Part shown: positions 28,216 through 37,519 of the stretch, in pieces
How positions within the stretch are numbered: position 1 is the stretch's first letter
Layout of the letters: the number at the start of each line of letters is the position of its first letter
Source of the DNA: Scalindua_A sp046757465
GTDB taxonomy: Bacteria > Planctomycetota > Brocadiia > Brocadiales > Scalinduaceae
Assembly (NCBI GenBank): GCA_046757465.1
Contig: JBHHYH010000001.1
Location: forward strand, 70,285-134,284
Reading direction: 5' to 3'
Length of the DNA stretch: 64,000 nucleotides
The notes under the pieces: model-generated
What the model was told of the DNA's origin: nothing
The model's database searches: none
What the model saw: the letters and a program-made list of their open reading frames with translations, nothing else
Made by a program: the position numbers and the translations under genes

Positions 28216-28966
28216 ATCTTAAATACTTTCAAAATCTGTTTTATTAGATTATTGATAATTTATTATAATGACAAACCTTTATTCTAATAAAATCTTATAA
28301 ATGTTCAACAATATTTTTAACACTAAGTGTATTGCTATATAGTGGTAAATTACAGCTTATGCGAATGATTGATAAATCATTTGATATACTACACAAGAAT
28401 ACCGTAAATTGTGGTCAACTTCAGATGGGCTGCATCCTACTTCCATTAGACACAATTTTATAACATTGATTTTCTAATAATAGCTAAGACAACATTTGTC
28501 AAAAATAAATCAAGCTGCGTCTCCAACGCACCTTTAAAGTTTTTGAAAATGAGCAATTTTCTGTCAACTATTGTTGAACTGGTGTTGGAATAAGACTGAC
28601 AAAGCTTAGTTCTTATAGTGTAAGTACTTAAGACAATAATCTAGTTTTTTTTGCAAATTTGTGGTTTTTCTAGTAAACATTTTTCTGAATATATTTTTCG
28701 TTACCCTTACCCCATTATTAAGAAACCAAATCCTAACTTACATATTATTTATAACTTAGGATAATATTAAAACAATAATGCATTATGGCACGAAAATTGT
28801 GCTATATACTAAGTTATTTGTTTTAATTTTATTATAAACTTAACTACGTAGGCGTCTTGAATAATAAATTTTCTGGTTTTTTTATAGATAAATCTCTATA
28901 GTTCCTGTGTAAAAATCCGGAGTAACTTTTTTAGACCCTGGTATCCAAAGTTTGAAAGGAAGAATT
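28216..28966. other. 750-bp AT-rich region without genes
   Basis: Lies between the divergent 4Fe-4S and PilZ genes. I find no open frame with a ribosome site, no tRNA and no strong hairpin. It is unusually long for this gene-dense stretch. Promoters for both neighbours must lie here. A sigma-54-like TGGCAC at 28787 was considered but the spacing to the following GC is wrong. Confidence 0.4.
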
Positions 28967-29638
28967 ATGTCAAACCTTCTTGAAAAGAATGAAAGACGAG
29001 TTGATGAAAGATTAAAGAACTCACTACAAATAAATTTGCTTGACCATAAGGTTGATTTAGAGAATATCAGCGCTGGTGGTGTTTATTTTGAGGTGGTAAC
29101 GGATAATATCGCCCCATTTTCCCTTGGGAGAACTGTAGAGTTTGAAATATTGGCAAAAACTTATACACCTGTGAGCTCTAGAGGAACGATCAGGCTTAAG
29201 GGGAGAGGGAAAATTATTAGGAATAATAAAACAGGTAATGAAAAATATGGCATAGCCTTGACATTTGATGAAAAAATTGAAATTGTGGTTGATAAACGTA
29301 GCATAGTAAATCTCAGGTTTAAAAGGACTGAAAGACGAGGTGATAAAAGATTAGAGCGCCCACTACAAATAACGTTACTTGACCATAAAGTCAATTTAGA
29401 GAATATCAGTCCTGGAGGTGTTTATTTTGAGGTGGTAACGGATAATATCGAGCTATTTTCCCTTGGGAGAACTGTAGAGTTTGAAATATTGGCAAAGACT
29501 TATACACCTGTAAGCCCTAGCGGAATGATCAGGCTTAAGGGGAGTGGGAAAATTATTAGGAATAATAAAACAGGTAACAAAAAATATGGCATAGCCTTGA
29601 GATTTAATGAAAAACTTGAAATTTTGTTTGATAATTGA
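28967..29638 (+). CDS. Tandem-PilZ protein (recent internal duplication)
   Basis: The start is ATG 28967 after AAAGGAAGAATT. Two PilZ domains follow each other. Each has an RxxxR motif (RVDER; RGDKR) and an N-x-S-x-x-G motif (ENISAGG; ENISPGG), the c-di-GMP contacts. The two halves are almost identical in protein and DNA, offset by 339 bp (113 codons): 29042 onward matches 29381 onward. This points to a recent duplication or gene conversion. Likely a cytoplasmic c-di-GMP receptor; target unknown. The gene stands alone. Confidence 0.82.
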   Translation: MSNLLEKNERRVDERLKNSLQINLLDHKVDLENISAGGVYFEVVTDNIAPFSLGRTVEFEILAKTYTPVSSRGTIRLKGRGKIIRNNKTGNEKYGIALTFDEKIEIVVDKRSIVNLRFKRTERRGDKRLERPLQITLLDHKVNLENISPGGVYFEVVTDNIELFSLGRTVEFEILAKTYTPVSPSGMIRLKGSGKIIRNNKTGNKKYGIALRFNEKLEILFDN

Positions 29639-29780
29639 TTCAAATCATAATGATATCTAAGCATATCTATGATATGCCGTATGAAAGAGCGGCGATACCT
29701 TGAATAGAGTAGGCAATAACGGTAAGGCATTTAATTATTATTGGAGGGATAGGAACATTTGTAGCTAAATAATTAGGGCT

Positions 29781-30899
29781 CTATTTACCTTGCACACTAA
29801 ATTTTTGGTAACATTCGCAGTCATCTAAATTTTCAAAAGGACAGAATTTTCTTATTATTTCATCGCGAAATCCATATCTGTAGGGAAATCTATGCGAATA
29901 CGCAGAATGTACTGTTCTACTTAACTCCTCTTCGCCTAATCCTATTCTATTTTTCTTATTCCACAACAAGAGAAGGCCTTCTGTTTTTTCCTTGCTAAAA
30001 CCACTTAAGCGGAATTGAGAAGCCAGTCTTATGGCACAGTTATTCCTGTATCCGACGTTAATGTGACTGTTCCATATATTGACCATTGCAGGGCAAAGAA
30101 CCTTTTCTGGATCATCATCCTTTAATGAAAAGTGATACTCAAATTTCTTCCTTATGCTTCTTCTAACAAGGTATCTGGCATTCTTATAACACTTTACAGC
30201 ATAAGGATTATCTTCAATAAACTTTACGTTTGAAATCAAACCCGTTTCATCCACATAACGAAGTTGACGTGGAGCCCTTGCAAGTGATAATACATCTTTG
30301 GGGGCAAGTCGATTGAAGTCTTCTAATAATATTTGGATCTTATACAGGTGCGATTTTTTGTTTATAGTATTAGGGAGTCTTAATAATCGCACTCTATCCT
30401 TAATCGTCATATCAAAAGCAGAAATGTCATCTAATTTAAGCTGCTTAATAAGGTTGTGCCTCATCTTTGAAAAGATAAGGTGAAGATGTTTTGAGGGCAT
30501 AACTTTTCCAAATATCCTTATGTCCATCATTATATGAAAACCTTTGTAACCACTAAAGTAAACCAACAATCCTTCCTTCTGGACACACCACTTCTCAGTT
30601 AAGAAACTAACCGTTTTCCTTGTTACTTCAGATGCCAAATCCAAATGTGGTGAGTCTATATCCATAGGGAAAAACGTAGTACATATCTTGCCTTCGTAAC
30701 CACTAACAGATGGATGGTCACTAACGATGTTCTCTTTCATATATCTCAAGATATCCTGAGAATATTGAAAGAAGGTAGAGTAACATTCAAAGTGTTTGTA
30801 CTTTTTAATTAATCCTGGAATCTCGTGGATCGGTACTATGTTATTACGAAAACCAGGCTGGTATTGCGCTGCAAAATCAACTAAATTGTATTTGCCCAT
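29781..30899 (-). CDS. Archaeo-eukaryotic primase (AEP) superfamily protein
   Basis: 372 residues. The AEP metal-binding pair is in FFPMDIDSP (Asp80, Asp82), followed by SGYKGFH (116-122), the SxxGxH nucleotide motif, and RVRLLRLPNTINKKS near 165. The C-terminal part (YRNNCAIRLASQF to LSRTVHSAYSH) resembles the helical PriCT primase C-terminal module. It ends with clustered cysteines (FCPFENLDDCECY) that may bind metal. Stand-alone bacterial members act as primase-polymerases in repair, replication restart or mobile elements. No helicase, ligase D or Ku gene is adjacent, so the role is open. Confidence 0.75.
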   Translation of the reverse strand: MGKYNLVDFAAQYQPGFRNNIVPIHEIPGLIKKYKHFECYSTFFQYSQDILRYMKENIVSDHPSVSGYEGKICTTFFPMDIDSPHLDLASEVTRKTVSFLTEKWCVQKEGLLVYFSGYKGFHIMMDIRIFGKVMPSKHLHLIFSKMRHNLIKQLKLDDISAFDMTIKDRVRLLRLPNTINKKSHLYKIQILLEDFNRLAPKDVLSLARAPRQLRYVDETGLISNVKFIEDNPYAVKCYKNARYLVRRSIRKKFEYHFSLKDDDPEKVLCPAMVNIWNSHINVGYRNNCAIRLASQFRLSGFSKEKTEGLLLLWNKKNRIGLGEEELSRTVHSAYSHRFPYRYGFRDEIIRKFCPFENLDDCECYQKFSVQGK

Positions 30900-31066
30900 A
30901 TTAAACCGCCTTTATCATAACCGTGGTATGTTTTTTAACAATACTATTAATTCAAACTCAAATTGAATAATTTATGATTAATAAGGAAAAGTATTGATTG
31001 AAAAAGTCATTTTAGTTATAAGGTAAAAACTATTAAATCATACACGAATTTGAAAGGAGGTTTAAG

Positions 31067-31420
31067 ATGAAAATGATCAGATTGCTGATTTTTGGTCTTC
31101 TGTTATTTTGCTGTTCAACTGTTTTTGCTCAAAAAGGTGATGTTTTCGTCAGATTAAAGCACAGTCTACCAAATATTTTGAAGGTAACAAACGTAAGAGT
31201 ATATTCAGACAGTCCAACATCTGCGAAAATAAGTATTTGGATAAACATTAAGAATGGGAAAATAGTAAGTGTAAGTCGTGGAGGTGGTGATTGGATAATT
31301 ACATTACGTACACGTGGTAAAGTATCTACATACGTCGCTTCCGAGAAATCTTTTAAGATAGCTGGTGAAGAATCTAAAGCTGTAAAGATAAGGGCCTTGC
31401 ACTTTACAGAAAGCAGTTAA
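31067..31420 (+). CDS. Small secreted protein of unknown function
   Basis: A clear signal peptide (MKMIRLLIFGLLLFCCSTVFA) is cleaved before QKGD. The remaining 96 residues look like a compact beta-rich domain (RVYSDSPTSAKISIWINI, SRGGGDWIITLRT). AAAGGAGGTTTAAG gives an excellent ribosome site. Periplasmic or extracellular. No family recognised. Confidence 0.6.
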   Translation: MKMIRLLIFGLLLFCCSTVFAQKGDVFVRLKHSLPNILKVTNVRVYSDSPTSAKISIWINIKNGKIVSVSRGGGDWIITLRTRGKVSTYVASEKSFKIAGEESKAVKIRALHFTESS

Positions 31421-31454
31421 CTTTTAATAAACTGTCGACAAAATTTACAATTTC

Positions 31455-31688
31455 GTGAAATTGCATAGTATTAAAGTAAGTACATATGCAGGATACAAAG
31501 CGGATGAAAGACCGCTCAATTTTATCTTTGAGGGCAAGAAGCATAAAATCAAGGATATAATAGACCGAACCTGCGAAGAAAACATTAGTGGTGGGCTAAG
31601 AATGAGATACACTGTAAAGACAGATGAAGGATTAAGGTTTAAGCTTTGCTACGACGAAAACCAAGATCAATGGTTTTTGGAAGAGTAA
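31455..31688 (+). CDS. Small conserved-looking cytoplasmic protein
   Basis: 77 residues from GTG at 31455, 34 bp after the secreted protein gene. It begins with a strand (IKVSTYAGYKADERPLNFIFEGKKHKI). It ends with LRFKLCYDENQDQWFLEE, the pattern of small beta-barrel proteins often annotated as hypothetical. No signal peptide, no cysteines in pairs. Function unknown. Confidence 0.55.
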   Translation: MKLHSIKVSTYAGYKADERPLNFIFEGKKHKIKDIIDRTCEENISGGLRMRYTVKTDEGLRFKLCYDENQDQWFLEE

Positions 31689-31713
31689 TTCAACTAATTA
31701 ATGTTGCAGAGGT

Positions 31714-32385
31714 TTAGTCTTTCTTTTGATCCCTTAATGACTCGATGACCTCGTCAACAATTCCATACTCCTTGGCTTCTTGTGCAGACATATAGAAATC
31801 TCTATCAAAATCTTTTTCTATCTTATCCATTGGCTGGCCACTGTGTTTTACCAGTATTTCATTAAGGCATCTTTTCATATACATTATCTCTTCTGCCTGG
31901 ATGCTTATGTCTGTTGCTGTACCCCTTGTGCCACCCCATGGTTGATGTAACATTATTCTTGTATGAGGCAAGCCATATCTCTTACCCTTCGTGCCCGAGG
32001 CTATAAGCACAGCAGCCATGCTAAATGCCTGACCAACACAAAAGGTAGCAACATCGCACTGAACAAATTGCATTGTGTCATAGATCGCAAGGCCTGCCGT
32101 AATTGAGCCACCAGGAGAGTTTATATAGATATTAATGTCCTGATTCTTATTTTCGTTTTGCAGAAATAACATTTGAGCTATTACCAGGTTCGAGATGGTA
32201 TCTTCTATTGGGGTACCAATGAATATTATTCGATCTTTTAGTAACCTGGAGAATATATCATAATGTCTTTCCCCATAGCCCGTTTTTTCTATCACAGAGG
32301 GGACAAAAACATTTCCATATGTCTTGTTCAGCATATCATAGAATTTTCTATATGAATAGTCATTCAGATTAAAATCCTTAGTCAC
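31714..32385 (-). CDS. clpP: ATP-dependent Clp protease proteolytic subunit
   Basis: 223 residues. The nucleophile is Ser122 in VGQAFSMAA, the catalytic His is 147 in HTRIMLHQPWGG, and the third triad residue lies in the DFDRDFYMS segment near 196. An N-terminal extension of about 25 residues precedes the usual processed core. ClpP forms a tetradecamer with ClpX or ClpA for protein degradation. It lies 24 bp behind tig, the standard tig-clpP order; clpX is not downstream here. Confidence 0.95.
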   Translation of the reverse strand: MTKDFNLNDYSYRKFYDMLNKTYGNVFVPSVIEKTGYGERHYDIFSRLLKDRIIFIGTPIEDTISNLVIAQMLFLQNENKNQDINIYINSPGGSITAGLAIYDTMQFVQCDVATFCVGQAFSMAAVLIASGTKGKRYGLPHTRIMLHQPWGGTRGTATDISIQAEEIMYMKRCLNEILVKHSGQPMDKIEKDFDRDFYMSAQEAKEYGIVDEVIESLRDQKKD

Positions 32386-32409
32386 TAGATTTCTCCCTCA
32401 TTAAGTTAT

Positions 32410-33708
32410 TTATTTCTTTTTCTGATTAGTTTCTTTTGTAACTGCCTCTTTTAGCAGGAAGTCTACTGTCTTGCTTTCCTTCATCTGGTATCTCAAATTT
32501 GGAATATTACCTATCTTCTCAAGCTGGTTACGCATCTTGGAAGGTTCAGTACCGTACATATTGGCTAACGTATTAATCCTTTGATTAACTTCTGCTTCCG
32601 TTACGAATATTTTTTCTCTTTCAGCTATGCGTTCGAGAATAAGAGACAACTTGAAATCTTTAATAACAGACTCTTCGGAAGCATTCTTTAGATTTCCCAT
32701 ATCCTTTTCTATTTCTTCCAACGGTCTTCCTCTGTTTAAAAGTTCAATTTGGTGACGATGAAGTCTCTTATTTGTCTGGCTTTCAATCACATCCTTAGGC
32801 AGGTCAAAATTAGCCATTTCTAAGAGATTTTTGTAAATTTGCTCCCGCATGTCATTATCTACCATTCTTTTCTTCTCTGCTTCTAATTTCTTTGACACAA
32901 ATTCACTTAATTCAGCGAGTGAATCATAACCCATCTGCTTTGCCATTTCATCATTTATCTCAGGACTGACAGGTCTTTTGATTTCTTTTACAGATATTTC
33001 TAACTTTGCAGATTTATTCCGGTACTGTTCAACAGAAAAATTATCCCCTAATTGTACATCTATAGAACACGTCCCTCCTGACTTTGTGCCTAAAAGATTT
33101 GATTTCAAATCAGGTACATTTATATCAGCAACGGTGGAGCCTGAGACCATAACTTCTAAATCCTCATCCTTGAAAACAATCTTTCTACCAACTTTGACCT
33201 TACAGTCACAAATAATATAATCATCGTCTTCTACTTTTCCATCCTTCACGATAGTTAGCTGTGTTTTCTGCCCGCTTATAGTTTTCAAAGCAGCCTTTAT
33301 GTCCTTGTCCGTGACTGACACGGATTCCTTCTTTAGCTGCATCCCCTTGTATTCTCCTATCTCAAACGTTGGTAAAACCTCCATTGTAACTTCGAAGTTG
33401 AGGGGTTTGCCCAATTCCATATTAACATCACTGATTTCCGGCTCACCTACGGGAGATAATTTGTTTTTTTCAACTGCTTCTTCATATGTACTGCTAACTA
33501 ATTTTTGTTTTACATCTTCCATGAGTCTGTCGCCAAACTTTCTTTCTACAAGACTCCTGGGAGCTTTGCCTTTTCTGAAACCCGGCAAATCGGCCATCCT
33601 GCATAACTCCTTTAGTTGTTCTTGCCACTCATCATCTATTTTCTCTTTTGGTATCTCAACCTTAAGCAATTTCTTACAAGGACCTATTTCTTCAATTTCT
33701 ACTTTCAT
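32410..33708 (-). CDS. tig: Trigger factor
   Basis: 432 residues, full length for this ribosome-bound chaperone. The N-terminal ribosome-binding signature is near residue 43 (GFRKGKAPRSLVERKFG). The PPIase-like domain (about 155-245, DDYIICDCKVKVG) and the long helical C-terminal chaperone domain follow. It is co-transcribed with clpP downstream; two tRNA genes lie upstream on the same strand. Confidence 0.95.
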   Translation of the reverse strand: MKVEIEEIGPCKKLLKVEIPKEKIDDEWQEQLKELCRMADLPGFRKGKAPRSLVERKFGDRLMEDVKQKLVSSTYEEAVEKNKLSPVGEPEISDVNMELGKPLNFEVTMEVLPTFEIGEYKGMQLKKESVSVTDKDIKAALKTISGQKTQLTIVKDGKVEDDDYIICDCKVKVGRKIVFKDEDLEVMVSGSTVADINVPDLKSNLLGTKSGGTCSIDVQLGDNFSVEQYRNKSAKLEISVKEIKRPVSPEINDEMAKQMGYDSLAELSEFVSKKLEAEKKRMVDNDMREQIYKNLLEMANFDLPKDVIESQTNKRLHRHQIELLNRGRPLEEIEKDMGNLKNASEESVIKDFKLSLILERIAEREKIFVTEAEVNQRINTLANMYGTEPSKMRNQLEKIGNIPNLRYQMKESKTVDFLLKEAVTKETNQKKK

Positions 33709-33763
33709 TTTGTTATTAGGACAAGATTTTTATTTGGTTTTTTTAACTAAGCGGTTCTATAAA

Positions 33764-33835
33764 AGCGGGTGATGGGGTTCGAACCCACGACATTCACGTT
33801 GGCAACGTGACGCTCTACCACTGAGCTACACCCGC
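33764..33835 (-). tRNA. tRNA-Gly (GCC)
   Basis: Read on the minus strand, a 7-bp acceptor stem GCGGGTG/CACCCGC encloses a D arm (GCTC/GAGC) and an anticodon stem TCACG/CGTGA. The loop TTGCCAA gives anticodon GCC. The T arm has the loop TTCGAAC. CCA is not encoded after discriminator T. Confidence 0.96.
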
Positions 33836-33878
33836 TAAAATATCTCAGGGTTTTCTACCCACCTACACAGAAAGCCAT

Positions 33879-34013
33879 CCACCTAAGGTGGATATGCTTC
33901 GGCGCCCGCCTGCCAAAGCACTTTGTGTGGCGGACAGGGGTTTCGCCCGAAGAAGAGTGTGGAGGCGCCATGCCCGCCTGCCGTCGGGCAGGGACTTCGC
34001 CCGTGCGGCTCCA
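33879..34013. repeat. GC-rich palindromic block between two tRNA genes
   Basis: CCACCTAAGGTGG (33879-33891) is a perfect palindrome. It is followed by GC-rich partly repeated motifs (CGCCCGCCTGCC twice, TTTCGCCCG and CTTCGCCCG). The block is far above local GC and has no supported gene. It is similar in style to the block at 8281-8506 and is probably a dispersed repeat cluster. Confidence 0.45.
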
Positions 34014-34109
34014 CAATTACCTGCTCTGGTGACTCGCTCAGGCATATACAAACGAACAGATACCAGTTTATTATAATTATCTGACATAGGATTACAACAT
34101 ATTTTTATT

Positions 34110-34194
34110 TGGTGCGAGGGAGGAGAGTCGAACTCCTACGGTATATACCACTAGATCCTAAGTCTAGCGCGTCTGCCAGTTCCGCCACCCTCGC
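34110..34194 (-). tRNA. tRNA-Leu (TAG)
   Basis: Minus-strand class II tRNA. The acceptor stem is GCGAGGG/CCCTCGC and the anticodon stem CTAGA/TCTAG with loop CTTAGGA, anticodon TAG. A long variable arm (TGGTATATACCGT) follows, then the T arm AGGAG-TTCGACT-CTCCT. The 3' CCA is encoded (34110-34112), unlike in the neighbouring tRNA-Gly. Confidence 0.95.
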
Positions 34195-34457
34195 TGAAAA
34201 TATTCTTGGGAGAAATATATCTTCTAATTGCCATAGGGGATTTGAAATTTTCCAGGCTGCCGATCAAGGATGTGTTAAATAAGCTTTTACCAATTTTTTA
34301 GTTTGGTTTCAAGTAATATATTTTATAAAAAAAATTTAAAATATAAATCCAAGGAATCATTTTTATGGATTATGGCTGGTACATCTGAATGGTTGAGTGA
34401 AACAAACAAACTAACTAACTTGATAACGTCTCGAAAATTCTAAAACATGATAAATTA

Positions 34458-34709
34458 GTATCTGTTGCGGAAGACTGAAATATCCAAAAATGTCATTTTT
34501 ACCCGCCAGTCTTTATGGTGGACTGAACCATGTCCTGAAAAATGTCATGCTGAATTTATTTCAGCATCTTTTCTAGAATCTCCGATTTCAGAATCTATGT
34601 ATCTCAATCCTGAAGCAAGTTCAGGATCAGAGACCCTGACCCCCATAACTTCCTTGCGTAAGCTAGGAATGGGGGCAGGGTGACAAAATAGCGTTTCCGC
34701 AACAGATAC
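34458..34709. mobile_element. MITE-like element, copy 1 (15-bp TIR, 6-bp TSD)
   Basis: GTATCTGTTGCGGAA at 34458-34472 and its exact reverse complement at 34695-34709 bound a 252-bp element. Both sides are flanked by the direct repeat AAATTA (34452-34457 and 34710-34715), a target-site duplication. The interior has no transposase. It carries palindromic CCTGAAGCAAGTTCAGG-type segments and a TGTCATTTTTACCCGCC stretch shared with copy 2 at 41054. The rest of the 34195-34767 gap holds no gene. Confidence 0.82.
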
Positions 34710-34767
34710 AAATTAGTAACCTGTCCGATTATACCCGCCCGGAAGAACTGTTTGTACAAGTAGTCCT

Positions 34768-35640
34768 CTAATTAATGTAAATATTTCTACTCATAATTTT
34801 TTCTACGGTCTTCATATCTGCCTTGAACGGAATTTCCGGAAGTGAAGGTAAGAGTAATTGATGACGGCGAGAAAACGGAGTGTCCTTCAATTTTAAATTG
34901 TAAGAAATAACCATTAAGGTTTCAAGATTCACAACATCCTGGATGTTATATGCCAGTAAAGTTTCTAATGCCTTTTTATTTTTTTTGAAATCATTCCATA
35001 GCAAAACTGCGAAATAACCGTTAATTCCGTCTAATTCGTTTCTATCAACTCCTAACTGCCTTTCGCAACCTTTTAAACCGCCTGTATAACCAAGACTCTT
35101 TAAAACATATCTCAAATCAATATGGGCATGATTCATCTTGATTTTTAGATGGTTCTCAATAAACGGTATATCGAAACATTTACCATTGTAAGTAACGATG
35201 ACCCTATATTTTTTAATATCTTCCTTAAAGTCTTCAAGATTGTCACCTTTTACATAATGGAATATAGATTTTCCGTCATAAAGGGCAATCGTTGTGATGT
35301 AGTTTACTGAGCTACTTAACCCGGTTGTTTCGATATCTAAATATGCGGTTGAATGTCGAAAATCAGGAAACAATCGCCAATGTTGATTGAACGGCAATAG
35401 TTCGGTAAAGTAACCGGGATTATTGTTTTCAAGATGTTTGAAAGATTGTTTTATGTGATCTGTCAAAGATTTTATTTCGTTTTGTGATAATGAAATTGGA
35501 TCTGTCCCCATAAGGGAATCCCAGGAGAGAACACCTGAGAACCATAAATGATACTCCGCTTGAAGACCGATGCCTGGAATGTGACAAAATGTATTTTTTA
35601 ACACTGTCTTTCCAATTTCAATTCCATACTGGTTATCCAA
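34768..35640 (-). CDS. RNase H-fold exonuclease (YprB-like)
   Basis: 290 residues. The central domain has a DEDD-type pattern: AYLDIETTGLSSS near 100, YNGKCFDIPFIENHL near 152, HIDLRYVLKSLGYTGGLKGCERQLGV near 175, and YNIQDVVNLETL near 235. This is the RNase_H_2/YprB-like family of 3'-5' exonuclease folds, linked to helicases or DNA repair in other bacteria. The gene overlaps the end of trpS by 8 bp, so the two are co-transcribed. Substrate unknown. Confidence 0.8.
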   Translation of the reverse strand: MDNQYGIEIGKTVLKNTFCHIPGIGLQAEYHLWFSGVLSWDSLMGTDPISLSQNEIKSLTDHIKQSFKHLENNNPGYFTELLPFNQHWRLFPDFRHSTAYLDIETTGLSSSVNYITTIALYDGKSIFHYVKGDNLEDFKEDIKKYRVIVTYNGKCFDIPFIENHLKIKMNHAHIDLRYVLKSLGYTGGLKGCERQLGVDRNELDGINGYFAVLLWNDFKKNKKALETLLAYNIQDVVNLETLMVISYNLKLKDTPFSRRHQLLLPSLPEIPFKADMKTVEKIMSRNIYIN

Positions 35641-36610
35641 GTCCTACTTTGTCTTTAACGGTTGTTAAAATTTTCTCTGCAATGGGCCTGATTTTACTGG
35701 CTCCTTCGGCCAGTAAGGAATCAATATAACTCTCGTCGGTTGTTAAATCCCTATAGCGAGATTGGAGAGGTTTCAGTCCTTCGATGATTACGTCTGCCAG
35801 GTCTTTTTTGAAGTCTGCATATCCCTTTCCTTCAAATCGACCTTCTATTTCCGCTCTACTTATTCCAGTGAAAAGTTCATATATGACTAGCAAATTGTAG
35901 ATTCCAGGGCGGTTTTCATCGAAACGGATCTCGCGCAGCGAGTCCGTAACCGCTCCCATAGTTTTAGAACGGATGACATCCGGCGAGTCAAGTAAATGAA
36001 TTGCATGACCCTGCTGTGTCTCGCTCTTGCTCATCTTCTTTGTAGGATCGTCCAGTCCCATAATGCGGGCGCCTGTCTCAGGGATAACAGGTTCTGGTAT
36101 CTTGAAGCTCTCACCATATATTGAGTTAAATCTCTGTGCAACATCGCGTGCAAGCTCCACGTGTTGTTTTTGGTCTTCACCAACTGGCACGAGATCAGTT
36201 TCATAGAGCAGAATATCCGCAGCCATAAGTGCAGGATAATCAAAAAGACCAACATTAACTTGCTCTTTTTGTGACTTTTCTTTGAACTGTGTCATTCTCT
36301 GCATCCATCCCATAGGGATAAAGCAGTTGAGAATCCATGTCAGTTCGGCATGAGCGCTGATGTGAGATTGAACGAAGACGTGGGACAATTTGCGGTCTAT
36401 CCCTGCGGCAAAGAGGAGGCCTGCCAGCTCGCGTATCTTTGACTTCAGGATTCCGGGGTCCTGGGGAACGGTGATGGCATGCAGGTCAACAATGCAAAAG
36501 ATGTTGTCAAACTCAGCTTGTGAAGTTATCCAATGCTTAATCGCACCGAGATAGTTTCCAATGTGGATATTGCCTGTTGGTTGAATACCAGAGAGCACAC
36601 GTTTTTTCAT
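35633..36610 (-). CDS. trpS: Tryptophanyl-tRNA synthetase
   Basis: 325 residues, class I. The HIGH-type motif is in GNIHIGNYLGAIKHW near residue 15, and the KMSKS motif is in PTKKMSKSE near 195. The segment CFIPMGWMQRMTQFKEKS is typical. It charges tRNA-Trp. AAAGGAGCAAAC precedes the ATG at 36610. Confidence 0.96.
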   Translation of the reverse strand: MKKRVLSGIQPTGNIHIGNYLGAIKHWITSQAEFDNIFCIVDLHAITVPQDPGILKSKIRELAGLLFAAGIDRKLSHVFVQSHISAHAELTWILNCFIPMGWMQRMTQFKEKSQKEQVNVGLFDYPALMAADILLYETDLVPVGEDQKQHVELARDVAQRFNSIYGESFKIPEPVIPETGARIMGLDDPTKKMSKSETQQGHAIHLLDSPDVIRSKTMGAVTDSLREIRFDENRPGIYNLLVIYELFTGISRAEIEGRFEGKGYADFKKDLADVIIEGLKPLQSRYRDLTTDESYIDSLLAEGASKIRPIAEKILTTVKDKVGLG

Positions 36611-36913
36611 GTTTGCTCCTTTGGGTTTCTAAAACTATGCCTGTTTGCATATGTCACAAACGGCAAAGTCACTTCTTCATATTCGTAAGAATAATTTAAC
36701 AATCCATTATTCTATAAGATCATGATATTTAAACAATTACGTCGCACGCATATGATATGTTTTACGATTGAATATATCAATATAAAATATAGCCTGTCGA
36801 GCAGACCAGGAATCCTAAAGTATGCAAGTTTTACTTGCAGTAGGCCGATTTAGCAATTATACTTGCAAATTCAAATGTTATAGATTCACCTCCTTTACCA
36901 ATAATAATTAAAA
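36611..36913. other. Divergent intergenic region trpS/HARP
   Basis: About 300 bp, AT-rich, holding the promoters of the two divergent genes. I see no gene or strong hairpin. AAAGGAGGTG on the minus strand at about 36887-36896 resembles a ribosome site but is not followed by a usable frame. Confidence 0.4.
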
Positions 36914-37519
36914 GTGAAAAAAGTTAAAGGAATAAAAAATTTAAAAGAAGAAAGTTTTGTCATAGACACAAGCATTTTCACTAATACAGATGTAGGTATT
37001 GCATTTGGCAGAAGCCCAACTGCTGCCCTAAAAGGATTTTTAAAACTGATAAGTAAATTAAAAAGGCCCTGTTTCTACATGCCGCCTTCAATTTATCGAG
37101 AACTTATGAATTTTGTGGATGCTACTAAAATACCAAAAGATCTCCAGGTTAAGATTTTCCAAAAACCGCCAAAAAAATATGAGATGAATGTGCCGGCCTT
37201 TTTACTTTATGAGTTAATAGAGGACGTGCGTCATCGTATTGATAAGGGGTTAAGGGTGGCGGAACAAGCTGTAAGAGAGGTAGTGACAGATACTGAGCCG
37301 GAAACGATAGCGAACCTTAGAAAAAAGTATCGTTCGGCATTAAGGGAGGGAATTATTGATAGCAAGGAAGATGTTGACTTAATACTGTTAGCAAAAGAGT
37401 TAGATGGTATTTTGGTTACCGCTGATACGGGGATAATGACATGGGCCGATAAACTGGGAATCCGTTTCATAGAATCACGTAACCTTCGCGGAATTATAGA
37501 AAGTTTAATCAAAATGTGA
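36914..37519 (+). CDS. HARP-type PIN protein (RNA ligase partner, protein-only RNase P)
   Basis: 201 residues from GTG at 36914. It has a PIN fold with SFVIDTSIFTN (Asp18) and a C-terminal acid cluster (Asp149, 153, 155, 164, 171 in IIDSKEDVDLILLAK and GILVTADTGIMTW). This is the family annotated as RNA ligase partner protein, which includes Aquifex Aq_880. That founding HARP performs tRNA 5'-end maturation without RNA. The gene meets the Pab1020-type RNA ligase gene tail to tail with a 15-bp overlap, the association for which the family was named. RnpA of the RNA-based enzyme is also encoded in this window at 53240. Confidence 0.85.
   Translation: MKKVKGIKNLKEESFVIDTSIFTNTDVGIAFGRSPTAALKGFLKLISKLKRPCFYMPPSIYRELMNFVDATKIPKDLQVKIFQKPPKKYEMNVPAFLLYELIEDVRHRIDKGLRVAEQAVREVVTDTEPETIANLRKKYRSALREGIIDSKEDVDLILLAKELDGILVTADTGIMTWADKLGIRFIESRNLRGIIESLIKM

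Noticed and set aside
28787..28805. Sigma-54-like promoter TGGCAC...GTGCT before the PilZ gene
   Set aside because: There are 12 bases between the GG and the GC instead of 10, and no enhancer-binding regulator is nearby.
34465..34683. Open reading frame of 72 codons
   Set aside because: It lies wholly inside the MITE-like element and follows its palindromic repeats.
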